A stretch of DNA of 64,000 nucleotides, taken from Ampelocalamus luodianensis (lineage: Eukaryota > Streptophyta > Magnoliopsida > Poales > Poaceae). The DNA is taken from positions 38,331,692-38,395,691 of the forward strand of contig CM070633.1 in assembly GCA_036346255.1 (NCBI GenBank), given 5' to 3'. Position numbers and translations under genes: made by a program. The notes beneath the pieces were generated by a model. It was given only the letters and a program-made list of their open reading frames with translations, was not told where the DNA came from and searched no databases. How positions within the stretch are numbered: position 1 is the stretch's first letter; each line of letters starts with the position of its first letter. This document shows, one piece after another, positions 11,860 through 21,854 of the stretch.

Positions 11860-12720
11860 TATGGACCGCACGATCAAGATCGATCGAACGAGATTAAAAC
11901 GAAATCCCGATGGTGCTGCGGGGCTCCGCTTTCAAAGAGAGACGTTGGATTGAAATCCAACGATCAATTAAAAGATATACACGTCACCCTTTTAGATGCG
12001 ATGGCTCAACACCGTTGGATTTGATTTCTACGGTCAGGATGTAAAAATGGAACCGGATGGTCCGATTGCATACACCGCTCTGGGCCACCCGATCGAAATC
12101 CAACGATCCACCGATTTTGGGCTTTAAAGGCCCACGGTCAAAAAGGTGTGCCGTAGGATTGAAATCCAAAGGCCCGCATAAATGCGCGCCTCTGATTTCA
12201 AATAGGAATAAGCGACACCGCTAGATCAAGGATGGACGGCCACGATTGTGCGGGGATCCGGAGTCGTCCGAATGCATACACTAATCTGGGCCACACGATG
12301 AAGATCCAATGGTCCAGAGGAGTGCGGGCTTTATAACACGCGGGAAAAAGGGAAAAGCCGTAGGATTTGAATCTAACGGCTGAGATAAAAGCGCGCCTTT
12401 AAGTTTAAAACGAAAAGGGCGTCACGGTTGGATTAGAAACGAACGGTGGAGATTGAATAAGGATCCGGAGTTGTCCGGTTGCATACACCGATCTCGCGCG
12501 TTAGATCAAGATCCAACGGCGGAGATTAAAATGCGTACGTGGACAGCTCGTGGAGTGTTATAGCTTCGCCCGTTCGATTGAAGATCAACGGCTCGTATCA
12601 CGCGTGGGGTTCGGGCTCGCAACGTGATGTGAGCCGTTCACACTGATTTGGTTGGACCAAGGCACATGGTTGAATCGCTACGATTACTAGGTTTGGATCT
12701 AGACGGTTTAGTTGACTAGA
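11860..12720. repeat. Degenerate array of CCGTTGGAT / ATCCAACGG motifs
   Basis: Words such as CGTTGGATT, AATCCAACG, GATCAAGATC and CCGATTGCATACACC recur at irregular spacing, often as back-to-back inverted pairs (for example CGTTGGATTGAAATCCAACG at about 11944-11963). The same vocabulary occurs in other LTRs of the window, near 17260-17570, 25270-25390, 34070-34190, 38140-38380, 39740-40050, 46420-46560 and 54190-54310. Here it sits just upstream of the TATA-like box, as an enhancer array would. Confidence 0.6.
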
Positions 12721-14412
12721 CCCATTCAAATACTTAAAAGGTTTGATAGGACTTTAAAAATAGCAAATAAATTTATAAAATCATGAAATTTTTACTGTAA
12801 GCTACTGGGATGATATATTTCCCAGATAAATTTTATAAACCACATTTTCACTTTGTAAAATACATAAATATTTGTTTCAGGCCGAAAATGTTTATTTAAA
12901 TACAATAAATTTTTCTTTAAGCCCAAATAATTTCTAAAAATGCAACAAAAATATTTTTAGCCAAGATAATTTATCTAGGCTTTAATAAAAATACTTCCCA
13001 GTCATAATACAAGTTTTATCTTGTATTCCTTTAAATATTCTAAATAAGTCTTTGGACTTTGGCTAAAAGGAAGGTTTTATTTGGTGACAGCAACTCCCAA
13101 CTAAGATTAAGAACAGTAATGATATGAACAGTAGCCCATTACTGTTCATAATGCAGATTATCACTGTTGATAAAATTGGGGCTGTTACATCGAGGAGGAG
13201 AGGAAAAGGAGGTCAGGCGAACTCAAGGCGACCCTTAAATAGGCGGAATGGGTGGTGGACTCGATGGTGGCAGCGATGGCATCGTCGGCCGGATGCGACA
13301 GCGACATGGGCGACGTTCGGTTGAGTGCGACTGGAGCAGTTGCGTGGCGCGCATGCGGTTCGGCTGTTGGCGTCGTGGCGGGAGTGGCCCAGCACCGGAA
13401 TGGGGAAGGGCAAGACCGTGGGCGGTTGGCCAAAACCGTGGGCGAGGTTGGTGCACGAGCGTGGAGGTGCGGCCGCATGGACATGGCCGAGCGTGGAGTT
13501 TGCTGCGGTGGAGAAGATGGGTTGACGACGGGGACCCACAGGTAAGTGAGAGGGGGAGGGTGGCTCGGGCGAGCTGGTTCGGTCAGACCCGGGTGGCGAA
13601 GGGGTCTGGTCGGAGGAACAGTAGGTGAGTTAGAATTAGGTTTTCTGGTTTTTGTAAAAAGGTTGAGGTGTTTAGGTAATTTTTAGACTTAGTTTATGAG
13701 CTCCTAAAAATCCTAAAATTTTTATGGAAGATTCTTGACATTGCCTAGTTTATTATGTAATTTTTCTAGAGTTTTGCATGTAACAAACGTTTCTCTATAA
13801 TTGTTTGAAGTTTCAAATTTTAAGTATTTGACTTTTAATTTACAAGTTTGACTGATTGCTTAAAAATAGTAATCTAATCCCAAAATTTATGCAATTTTGC
13901 AGGTGAATTTCTTAGCTATTCCAGAACCTAGGATAAGTATTTCCAGGAATTGTGTCCAAGTTTAGTTTGTATTTTAAATTCAAACCCAATTTGAATAAGC
14001 AAATAAACAAGGAACCAAATAATCTTAAAAAATTTCAGGAAATCCAAACAAGCATATGAGAAGAGATAGATTCTAACTGAAATATTCCCACATTGGAAAA
14101 TTTTTAGTTTTGCTTAAGTTTCACTTTGAGCCTTTGAATGGAAGGAGTAAATGATTCTAGGTTTTAAAATCCTAGTCTTCGAAAATCAAGGATTTTCAAC
14201 ATAAGGTTTACAACCAAAAAGTTTTAAAAGTCCAAAATTTCACAAATACACATTAGATGCTTAACTAATCTGACTTAAGGATTTTGGGTTGTTACAGCTT
14301 TCGCCCCCAAAGTTCTTGTCTTACCTGCTCCCATCGCACTCAGCCATCCATGACAGGGCCATGAACCAAGAGCACGGTGAACCCTTGTTTTGCTTGTTCC
14401 TTGCTCTCCCGG

Positions 14413-14422
14413 CTATATAAAG
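14413..14422 (+). promoter_or_regulatory. TATA box of the first H LTR
   Basis: CTATATAAAG followed by CCCCCGAGC fits a plant TATA box well. Transcription would start about 30 bp on, near 14445, in the sequence TTCATTTTCAGCATC. The matching place in the second H LTR is the TATATATA at 21171. With insertions removed the box is about 1.1 kb from the LTR start, so some 3.5 kb of LTR lies downstream of it. Confidence 0.65.
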
Positions 14423-14964
14423 CCCCCGAGCTCCTACTTAGTTCATTTTCAGCATCACCTTAGCTTCTCTTAGCTTCCTCCTTGATCTTTGAGCTCAAAA
14501 CCCAGAAAGTCCTCAAATCACCATTAACGGCCGATTGAGCTCCATCTTCGTCGTCGGCGCTCCAGTGGTTTTCTTGACCATTATTTCACGTTCTTTTGCA
14601 CCCTTCTTCATCTTAACGTTATCGCCTAACTCAATTTTGGTTGTATTCTCCGAAATCATCAAAGTTGGGTTTGGTCCCTTTTCGGCCGAAGTTTACCCCC
14701 CCCCCTTTTCCTCCTCAACTCCGGTAAGAACTGTTACTTTTCAATTCCTTACTTTTGGGCCATCTCTAGGCCGTGTTAAAGCTAACTCTACCACTCTCCA
14801 TTTTTCGTGTGCGCAACGCTTGTTTTAATCGCGGACCGTTTGTTCCCAGATCTATGTGTGGATATCATGGGGATATGCTCATGATCTTAGGATGATGTGA
14901 CAATTGGCAATGACGTTGAAGGTTTGCGAAAACACGAGTTTTCGGCAAAGTCCAGTTTCTGTCA

Positions 14965-15370
14965 GGTCTCAGGCGGTCTGACCGGCCATGGTGGCGATCG
15001 GTCCTCTCTCGTCTTGGGCATGTTTCTTTGGTGAGCGGTGGCGGTCCGACCGCCGGGAGGCGGTCGATCGGCGGTGTGGCGATCGACCGGCTCCTGAACA
15101 CGTCGACCGGCCATTAAGTGAAGTTTGGATTTTGGAGCTGGGCCAAAAATAGAGGGTGTAGGCAAGGGAGGAGGTTCTACTACTCTTGGTCCCATAATTT
15201 TTGGAGTCTCCAGACAAAAGTTCTATTCATTTGAAATTTCCAGAGAGGTTGCGGATTTCAGAGTTGAAATTTTGGCTAAGTCCCTGGGGAGCGGTCAGAC
15301 CGGCCATTGGTTGGCGGTCAAACCGGAAGGGGCGGTCAGACCGGCCAAGGGTGGCGGTCTGACCGGTTTT
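14965..15370. repeat. Cluster of GCGGTCAGACCGGCC-type palindromic repeats
   Basis: Variants of GCGGTCNGACCGG occur about eight times in two groups (14970-15115 and 15290-15370), for example GCGGTCTGACCGGCCA and GCGGTCAGACCGGCCA. Each unit is itself close to palindromic. The cluster lies upstream of the copia LTR TATA box. Confidence 0.75.
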
Positions 15371-16045
15371 CACTTAAGACGTTGGCCCGTGTGGTGACGA
15401 TGGTTGCTTGTTAGGTCAAGTTCATGGGTTTCATTGCATTTGTGTTGCATGATGCATGTTTTGACTAACGTGGGTCAAGTTGTGAAGAACTTGTTCCCGG
15501 TTTCGATTTGTTTGTCTATTGTTGTGCAGGTTGCTTGGTGGTCAACGACGGTCAACAGCGAGGATGATCGGGACTAGGCTTGGAGAGCTGAGGTTCAGAA
15601 AGATCGACGATGCCGGGTGAAGTCATTGGAATCAAGCATGGTACAAGATGGAGAAAGGTGACCGAACGGGCAGTTCGGTGCGACTGGTTGGATCAAGCGG
15701 CGCGGGGATCGGTGCAAGTGCCATGGTGGTTTCGGTGGGGCCGGATGGGAGAGACTTGCCGACATGATGAGGCCGTTGGATCAACCTACACGTGGCGAAC
15801 AGCGAGTGCCGCACAATCTGGACTCGGTCTTCGGAGAAGGACCGAGAAGGGGTATTTTGGTAATCTTACCAAATACCGCCTTGGTGACCTTTTGCTAACC
15901 CGCGACGCAAGGCGGTGCGTGGAGAAGCGGATTAGGTCAAGAGGAGATGAAGACGGCGCTTTAAAATGCGTGCGTGTGTGACCCGTTTGTTTTGGGCCTT
16001 AACGGGAGCCCATTTGGGAAACTCTTCTAGAAGGTCTAGGCCTCC

Positions 16046-16057
16046 ACTATAAATAGA
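16046..16057 (+). promoter_or_regulatory. TATA box of the copia solo LTR
   Basis: CTATAAATAGAG is a near-perfect plant TATA box. It lies about 1.2 kb from the LTR start, and the sequence GGTGGCTGCACCCCC follows at the expected start-site distance. Confidence 0.7.
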
Positions 16058-16964
16058 GGGGGGAGGTGGCTGCACCCCCTAACCCTTTCATTACTTGAAA
16101 ACCTTAGTTTTTGCTTGTGTGCTTAGGGAGTTGATAGTTGGAGGTTAGGGTTCTAGAGAGTTGGATTTGATTTCGTGCTCATGTATTGAGTCTTTGTCCT
16201 CCATTGATGTAGTGGCTGTAAACCAATACCATATCAAATCAATCCAAAGAAAGTTCTCTCAAAGATGAGTTCATTTGCTTTCTTTCTCTCTATTTGGTGA
16301 TTTTGAGTCTTTCTTTGATCCATGAGTTTTGGTTGGTTTCTTGCTATGATCTAACTTGCTGCAACATGTGGGAACCCATCTAGGGTCATCTTGGTCATCA
16401 ATCACCCACGAGCAAGTTTCTAGATCATATTTCGTTCTTGACTCGGTTTTGACCCACCTTCACTCAAGCGGGAAAAGGTCTGAACTTTGGCAAGGATCTT
16501 CACGATCGTTGCTTGGAATAGGTTCCCGACATCCTTAGGAAGGTGTGTGTCAAGTTTCACGAATTTTGGGCGCACGAATCAAAAGTTAGATCAATTTGCG
16601 TTTTGGTTTTGGTGATTTCACTATTCATTGGCACGGAGTCCGATCCATGTATTGAGAGGTCGACCGATTTCCAAAGTCGACCGATTTCTAGTTGGAGGTC
16701 GGACAGCCCAACTCATTTAGGTTTTGAGTTTTTATGTTTTTGAAGATTTTGCTTGGGGTTTTGATTGGATTCAATACAAGTCTTCCAGTGCATGATTGAT
16801 TGATCTTCATAGCTTTCATAGCTATTGGAGTGAGATTCGTATTGAATTCAATTAGGGAGAAAAAGAGATCGTGCTCCTATTCACCCCCCCTCTAGTCGCC
16901 TTTTCGGTCCAACACTATGTCTTAGATCTCTTTGAACGATTCAGATCACCCCCTGGTCTTTTAC

Positions 16965-17300
16965 TAGGACCACCCCCTTAGACCACCTTCAGGACCTTCC
17001 CTTTTGGAGATCCCAACCGTTAAGACCTCCTCCTATGAGATCTTAGCCGTCAAGACCTCCCGCCGCCTAGATCTTGACCGTTAAGACCTACTCCAGTGAC
17101 ATCTTGGCCGTCTAGGACCTCCCCTCGTTTAGATCTTATCGTTCAGGACCTCCTCTGAGTAAATCTTGACCATTCAGGATCTCCCCTTGGAGATCTGAGC
17201 CGTGAGGACCTCCTCTTGGAGATCTTAAACTTTCGGACCTCCCCGGTAGACCTGGACTGTTAGATCTTGATCTAACGGTCCAGACCTCCTCGGCACGTTT
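16965..17300 (+). repeat. Minisatellite of GACCTCC-(N)-AGATCTTGACCGTT units in H LTR1
   Basis: Units of about 35-40 bp with the core words AGATCTTGACCGTT and AAGACCTCCTCC repeat roughly nine times with heavy variation. The second H LTR carries a longer version at about 34870-35445. Confidence 0.75.
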
Positions 17301-19544
17301 AGAGTTCTAGTGTTCCAGTCCCTTTGGACCATCCATTTCAGATCAGCAGCTCAGATCGCGTGAACGTTTGGACGTCCGGATGGAACTCTCGCTGTAGCCG
17401 TTCCTTTTCAGATCAACGATCCAGATGCGCGTGGACGTTCGGACCGCCGAACATCTCCTCGGCTATGGACCGTTGGATCTAATCCAACGGTTGGCTCTAT
17501 GGGGCGCTGTGCGCGTTTCCTTTCGGCCCTCGCGTTTGGGCCGTTCGATTCAAAATCAACGGCCCAGGTTTTTCCATTTTGGGTCAGTAATAAGTAATTT
17601 CTGAAATCTTTTATTTGTGAACTGTTAATTGTTTTAAATTTTAAAATTTCATAACTAATTCATTTTAACTCCTTTTTGAGTGATTCAAATTTTGTTATTG
17701 TCCTGTTCAACTGACTTTAATCTAAAATGGTGTATGAACCTTGTTTTGTATCAGAAATCTGTGTAGAGTTATTATCTTGTTTTAATATTGAATGGTTACT
17801 CTAAAAATTCATTAAAACTTATAAAATGCATAAGTAATTCTCTGTAACTCCCAATTGAGCAAACTAAAAAGTGTTAGGCTCCTCTGTTAATATGCTTTAG
17901 TATAGAATAGGTTTTCATTATGTCTTTGCTTTTGAAAAATACCATGCCCTAGTTTCATAACTTAGAAAAATCATAAGAAATTCATTTTAACTCCAAATGT
18001 AGTAAACTAATTTTTGCTGTTCTTAGAATGTCATTATCTCCCTACCATAAAAATTTCATGTTTAAAAACTTTTTGGAAATTTGTGTGATGAACAGTAACA
18101 GAAATCAATTAATTTGAATTTTCCAGCAGATTGAAATTGTTTAGGCTATAACTTTTGCATGCTTAGTCCAAATCGATTGATTCTTATTGCTAAATTCTTT
18201 TAAAATCATGATCTTCCTGCTGTGTAAATTTCATGGATTTTGGATAAATTTGGATTTTGAGTCTTTTTCGGTGTTCGTCGTTCTTATTGGATTTTCTCGT
18301 TCTTGCGATAGGTTCCGAAGAAATTGTTGAGTACGAGAGTGATCCCTTGCAGCAATCAAGTGATCTCCATCAAGTTAAGCAGATGTAGCATTCATTTGAT
18401 CATATTGATCCCATTACTTTTAAAGTCTAATATCTTGTTTGCAAAGAATAAGTATGCATGCTTCTTTGTGTCAAAGTCAACTTTGTCGTTTGGAGGTTGC
18501 TAATCCTATTGCACTGTTTCCCTAAAATGGTTCACCCCTGCCACAAACCTAAGTTAATATTCTTACTAGTGAACTAGAGCCCGGTGAATGAGTTATGGTC
18601 TTTTAATTCTCTTTACGACATGATGCTTAGTAATGCTTAGTTATTGGTAGAATTGAGAGGTTGTCGACTTAGTCGATGACCTTGATCACACAAAACTTAT
18701 TATTACTTATGTTCGGCACCTTGTGCCTTGTTTATTTGTGAAATCTAAAACTGAAAATAAAATGTTTTAGATGTGGGCATATTGGTATGATGGTGTGATC
18801 TTTTGGTGTGAATGGAATGGTGCCCGGGTCATCAAGGACCGAGTTACTTGTGTCACTAAGCCAAGCGATATTTGCGTGCTAACCACACTAGAGGGATATG
18901 GGACCCCTCTTGACTTAGTACTTTGGCGTAGGTTAGCTCCGAGTCGTAGGAGTTTGTGTAGGAGGAAAGGTGCTTTGGGGCATTGTAGATGTCTGAAGGC
19001 TCTACCCCTATAGGGTAGTTGACTTTCGGCTTTACAATGTAGCGTATGGGTTTGTATCCATACGAGCGGCTCATAGTTAATACACAATATTGGAACTATC
19101 TCGTAGGACTTAGCCGTGCCGGCATACCAAAGGAAGTGTGCTTAATCATGTGGCAAAAAAGTGATCTGAAGTGTGGGTACATTGGTACACCCCTGCAGGG
19201 TTCAAACTATTCGAATGGCCTCGTCCTAGGTTATGGACATGCTTGGTAAGGTCGTGCAAGAACTAGACTACAACTTTTTATTAAAACTTGATGTGGGTGG
19301 TACAAATGGGTAATTCGTGCTATTGTTGTGGTGGCTATTGGGTTAGTGACTTGCAGGATGTCTTATTGTTATTACTTATTGTATCGCTGTTATTTGAACA
19401 ATTAAAAATAGATTGTGCAAACTGCCTTCAATCTATTATCTATTGCAAATAAATCTACTTTATGCTGAAAATGAACCTGTAGCCTTCTCCTTTGATTAAA
19501 GCCTACATGTAGTAATATCTAGGTTTGTTACTCGTAAGTCTTGC

Positions 19545-19562
19545 GAGTACATTTTTGTACTC
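19545..19562 (+). repeat. Shared LTR hairpin 1, copy in H LTR1
   Basis: Arms GAGTACA / TGTACTC with loop TTTT. The acceptor-like TAATTGTTGCAG follows 24 nt downstream (AG at 19585-19586). Confidence 0.75.
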
Positions 19563-19988
19563 ATTTGCATTGCTTAATTGTTGCAGAGGAGGTTGATCCC
19601 CAAGGGGTCGAATTTTGTGAGTTTTGCTGCGGTGTGGACGACTAGCTTGGTGGCCCGGTCGGATTGCCTTGTGGGTGTATGGCAAACCGGCTGGCTCTTG
19701 TTCATAGCCATCTTATGGCATCTTGCTTCCGCTGTTCTTCTAGTTCTTTAGTTCGTTCTTGGCCGGTTGGCCTCCCTTTTGTAATAACCATTTTGTATGT
19801 CTTTTGCTTGTAAAGCTTTAGTTTGGTTGTATGGAACTTGTATGGAGTTGATGCATTGTTTTGTAAAAGGGTGTGTACACTGCAATTCTGGGAAGTATAC
19901 ATTTTCTTGAGGCACGAGATATTTTGTTTGTGATGCTAGAGTCAATGGAAGACTAAGCATTACGAGCTAAATACCCTGGGGTCTCACA

Positions 19989-20144
19989 AAGCTTGGTATC
20001 AGAGCCATACCGACCGTAGAAACCCTTAGCTTGGTCGTTTTTAGGATGTTTTGAAAAACTTAGTTTCAAAACTATCAAATGGTTTGTGAAAACTTAAGTA
20101 AGTTCTCAGATTTTACTCCTTACCTATCTTAGCTTGCTCACCTT
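19989..20144 (+). mobile_element. Remnant 156-bp internal region of element H between its two LTRs
   Basis: After the primer-binding site the sequence follows the 5' leader of the complete element A (compare the complement of about 30590-30720), including the words CCGTAG and CCTTACCTATCTTAGC. It then jumps at CTCACCTT straight into the second LTR start TGTAAGATCC. Gag, pol and the polypurine tract are missing, so nearly the whole internal domain has been deleted. Confidence 0.8.
19994..20006 (+). other. Primer-binding site of element H (initiator tRNA-Met type)
   Basis: TGGTATCAGAGCC lies 5 bp after the LTR end. It is complementary to the 3' end of plant initiator tRNA-Met, the usual primer of Tekay-type gypsy elements. 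It proves that the LTR ending at 19988 also acts as a 5' LTR in the plus direction. Confidence 0.92.
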
Positions 20145-21170
20145 TGTAAGATCCTAATTCTCGGCTTGTGTTTCAAATGTATGAAAATGCGTAGAAATTA
20201 AAACTTTTCTTACACTTTGTTATTGTATGAATTTTCTGAGAATTCTTGTAGAGGAATTATGGAAATTCAAAATCACAAGCCTCTTTTAACCAAGTCTTGA
20301 CCCTTTGAAAACTTTTCTAGATAACCTTGTGACCATCCTTTGAAAATATTTTTCCTAAATTCTAGGCATGCTGTGTGACTCCTCTGAAAAATTTCATAAT
20401 TTTTAGAAATTGTTTGAATATTTTAAGAGGTCAGTCAAACCAGTTGACTATGAGTCAAATCCTAGCTCAGAACCTTGAGAAATTTTGGGGAAGAATGCTC
20501 TGCACAAAAACCTCTGAAAATTTTATAAAAGGTCAATCCTAGAGTCAGGAACCTCCTGTAAAAATTTTGGAATTTTTGGAGTTGGGTAATTCCATTTAAA
20601 ATTTCCCAAAGTTTCTACTCTAATTTCAAACCCTAGACTAAATCACTGTTGGGCTCAAGTCAGACCCGAGCCCAACCACTTGACTTGGTCGAACCAAGTC
20701 ATCTAACTGCACTCGGGCGTGGTCAGTTGGGCGTGATCCTTTTGGGCCGTGGGATTTCATTTCAACGCCCAGATTGAATGTGCCGTTCGGACCTCCGAAC
20801 GTCCCATTCAATCTCAGCCGTCCATTATCAATCCAACCGCCAAGAGTTCCGACTCAGGACTTTTGACTTAACCTAACCCACTCACGTGTTGGACTCGAGC
20901 CGCTTTGGCTGTGTCTCGCTGACTGGTGGGCCCGCCAGAGGCTGTGCTTCTTCTCCGCACGCGCGTGTGCCATGGCAGAGGAGAGGCCATGGCTTGTCAC
21001 CTCCGGATTGTCCTCGTCAATGTCTCTTAAGCCAGGGTTTTAATGCCCGTTAGCGCTTTGCCCCTTTAGTCGTGTTCTTCACCTGCTCCCATCATTTCGA
21101 CGCGTCCATAGCAGAGCTTGGACCCGGTTCACCGTGGGGCGTTGCCGTTGCTAAACTCTAGTCCTCCGAC

Positions 21171-21180
21171 TATATATATG
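21171..21180 (+). promoter_or_regulatory. TATA box of the second H LTR
   Basis: TATATATATG followed by GCCCCCAAGC lies at the position equivalent to the CTATATAAAG box of the first LTR. A donor-like GGTAAGG follows at 21474-21480. Confidence 0.55.
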
Positions 21181-21854
21181 GCCCCCAAGCACTCCTTTCT
21201 TCTTTTTCCAGCACCACTGTGGTTCTCTAGCAACATTGCCACCCTTTTGAGCTCCAACCATAGAATTCCTCAAAATCGCCATTAGAAGCCGTGAAGCTCT
21301 GCAAACCTCAACGGCTCTCCAGTGGTTCTTCTTCAATTCTTTTTGCACCCTTTTGCTCCTCTTAGCATCTTAAGTGTTTCCCCTAACTCAATTTTGGATT
21401 TCATTCTCAGGAATAATCTAATTTTAGGTTTCAATCGTTGCGGCCGAAGGAGGTCCCCTTCATCCCTAACTCTGGTAAGGACCTCTATGCTTCAATCGCT
21501 TGCTCCTGGACCATCTAGGAGGTCTTTTGAAGTTGCCCTTACCTTTCTTTTACCTTCTGTTTGCTCAGGACCACTTATCCTCTTTGTCGTCCTCAGCATC
21601 GGCGGTGGTCGTCGTCGCTAGAGCTCCTCCGACCATCTCTGGACCTCATCTGTGCTTAGGTAGCTCCTTATTAGTCCCTAGATGCTCGGGCACTCGCTAC
21701 GTTGAACCGTTGTCGAGCTTTTTGCTGTTTTCGTTTTGGCCGTGCCTTGCACCTCCGCCTCTCTCCGGCTCGCCGGCATTTTAGGCCAACTTCGCCGTCG
21801 AGAGTACCCTTAGGGTGTGCGCAATGATATTGCAAACCTTTTGCTGCGCTTGGG

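Larger units (their letters stand above)
8757..13189 (-). mobile_element. Solo LTR of gypsy family G, 4433 bp
   Basis: On the plus strand it begins TGTGAGGACCCCCGG and ends GGGGCTGTTACA. The 5-bp duplication TCGAG flanks it (8752-8756 and 13190-13194). The first 2 kb match the element that starts at 61920 almost word for word. No pol motif, primer-binding site or polypurine tract lies inside. Read on the minus strand, a TATA-like box is at 11551-11560, a degenerate ATCCAACGG array lies upstream of it (12720 down to 11860), and a GTAAGC donor-like site lies downstream at 11340. Confidence 0.92.
4157..14296 (-). mobile_element. Solo LTR of a Tekay-like gypsy element, carrying two nested insertions
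   Basis: On the plus strand the element begins TGTGAGACCCC and ends GGGTTGTTACA, which is an LTR read backwards (TGTAACAACCC to GGGGTCTCACA). The 5-bp duplication GCTTT flanks it (4152-4156 and 14297-14301). No primer-binding site, polypurine tract or pol motif is found inside, so this is a solo LTR. Its own sequence is 4157-7692, 8028-8756 and 13195-14296, about 5.4 kb. It is close kin to the LTR of H in opposite orientation. A GC-rich island lies at about 8050-8750. Confidence 0.9.
14857..16914 (+). mobile_element. Solo LTR of a Ty1/copia-type element, 2058 bp
   Basis: It begins TGTGGATATC and ends TTTTCGGTCCAACA. The 5-bp duplication CTATG flanks it (14852-14856 and 16915-16919). The run TTCACCCCCCCTCTAG shortly before the end is characteristic of SIRE/Maximus-type copia LTRs in plants. 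It contains a TATA box (16046) and a palindromic repeat cluster (14965-15370), and no pol motifs. It is the only retroelement inserted in this nest in the same orientation as H. Confidence 0.85.
3155..19988 (+). mobile_element. First LTR of element H (interrupted by three transposon insertions)
   Basis: The LTR starts TGTCACATCACA after a polypurine tract and ends GGGTCTCACA just before a primer-binding site. Its own sequence is 3155-4156, 14302-14856 and 16920-19988, about 4.6 kb once insertions are removed. It matches the second H LTR (20145-47235) along its length, for example in the GTGTTTCAAATG words near the start, the GACCTCC minisatellite and the CTATTCGAAT block near the end. A TATA box lies at 14413. 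It has a polypurine tract on its left and a primer-binding site on its right, so it serves as 3' LTR for one unit and 5' LTR for the next. It lacks about 400 bp present in the second copy around 34764-35160. Confidence 0.88.

Noticed and set aside
13185..13628. Open frames of 66-126 codons on both strands just right of the family G insertion
   Set aside because: This is the GC-rich remainder of the solo LTR at 4157-14296. The products are low-complexity and have no domain.
19994..20006. Possible tRNA gene next to the LTR at 19988
   Set aside because: Only the 13-bp complement of an initiator tRNA 3' end is present. It is a retroelement primer-binding site, not a tRNA gene.
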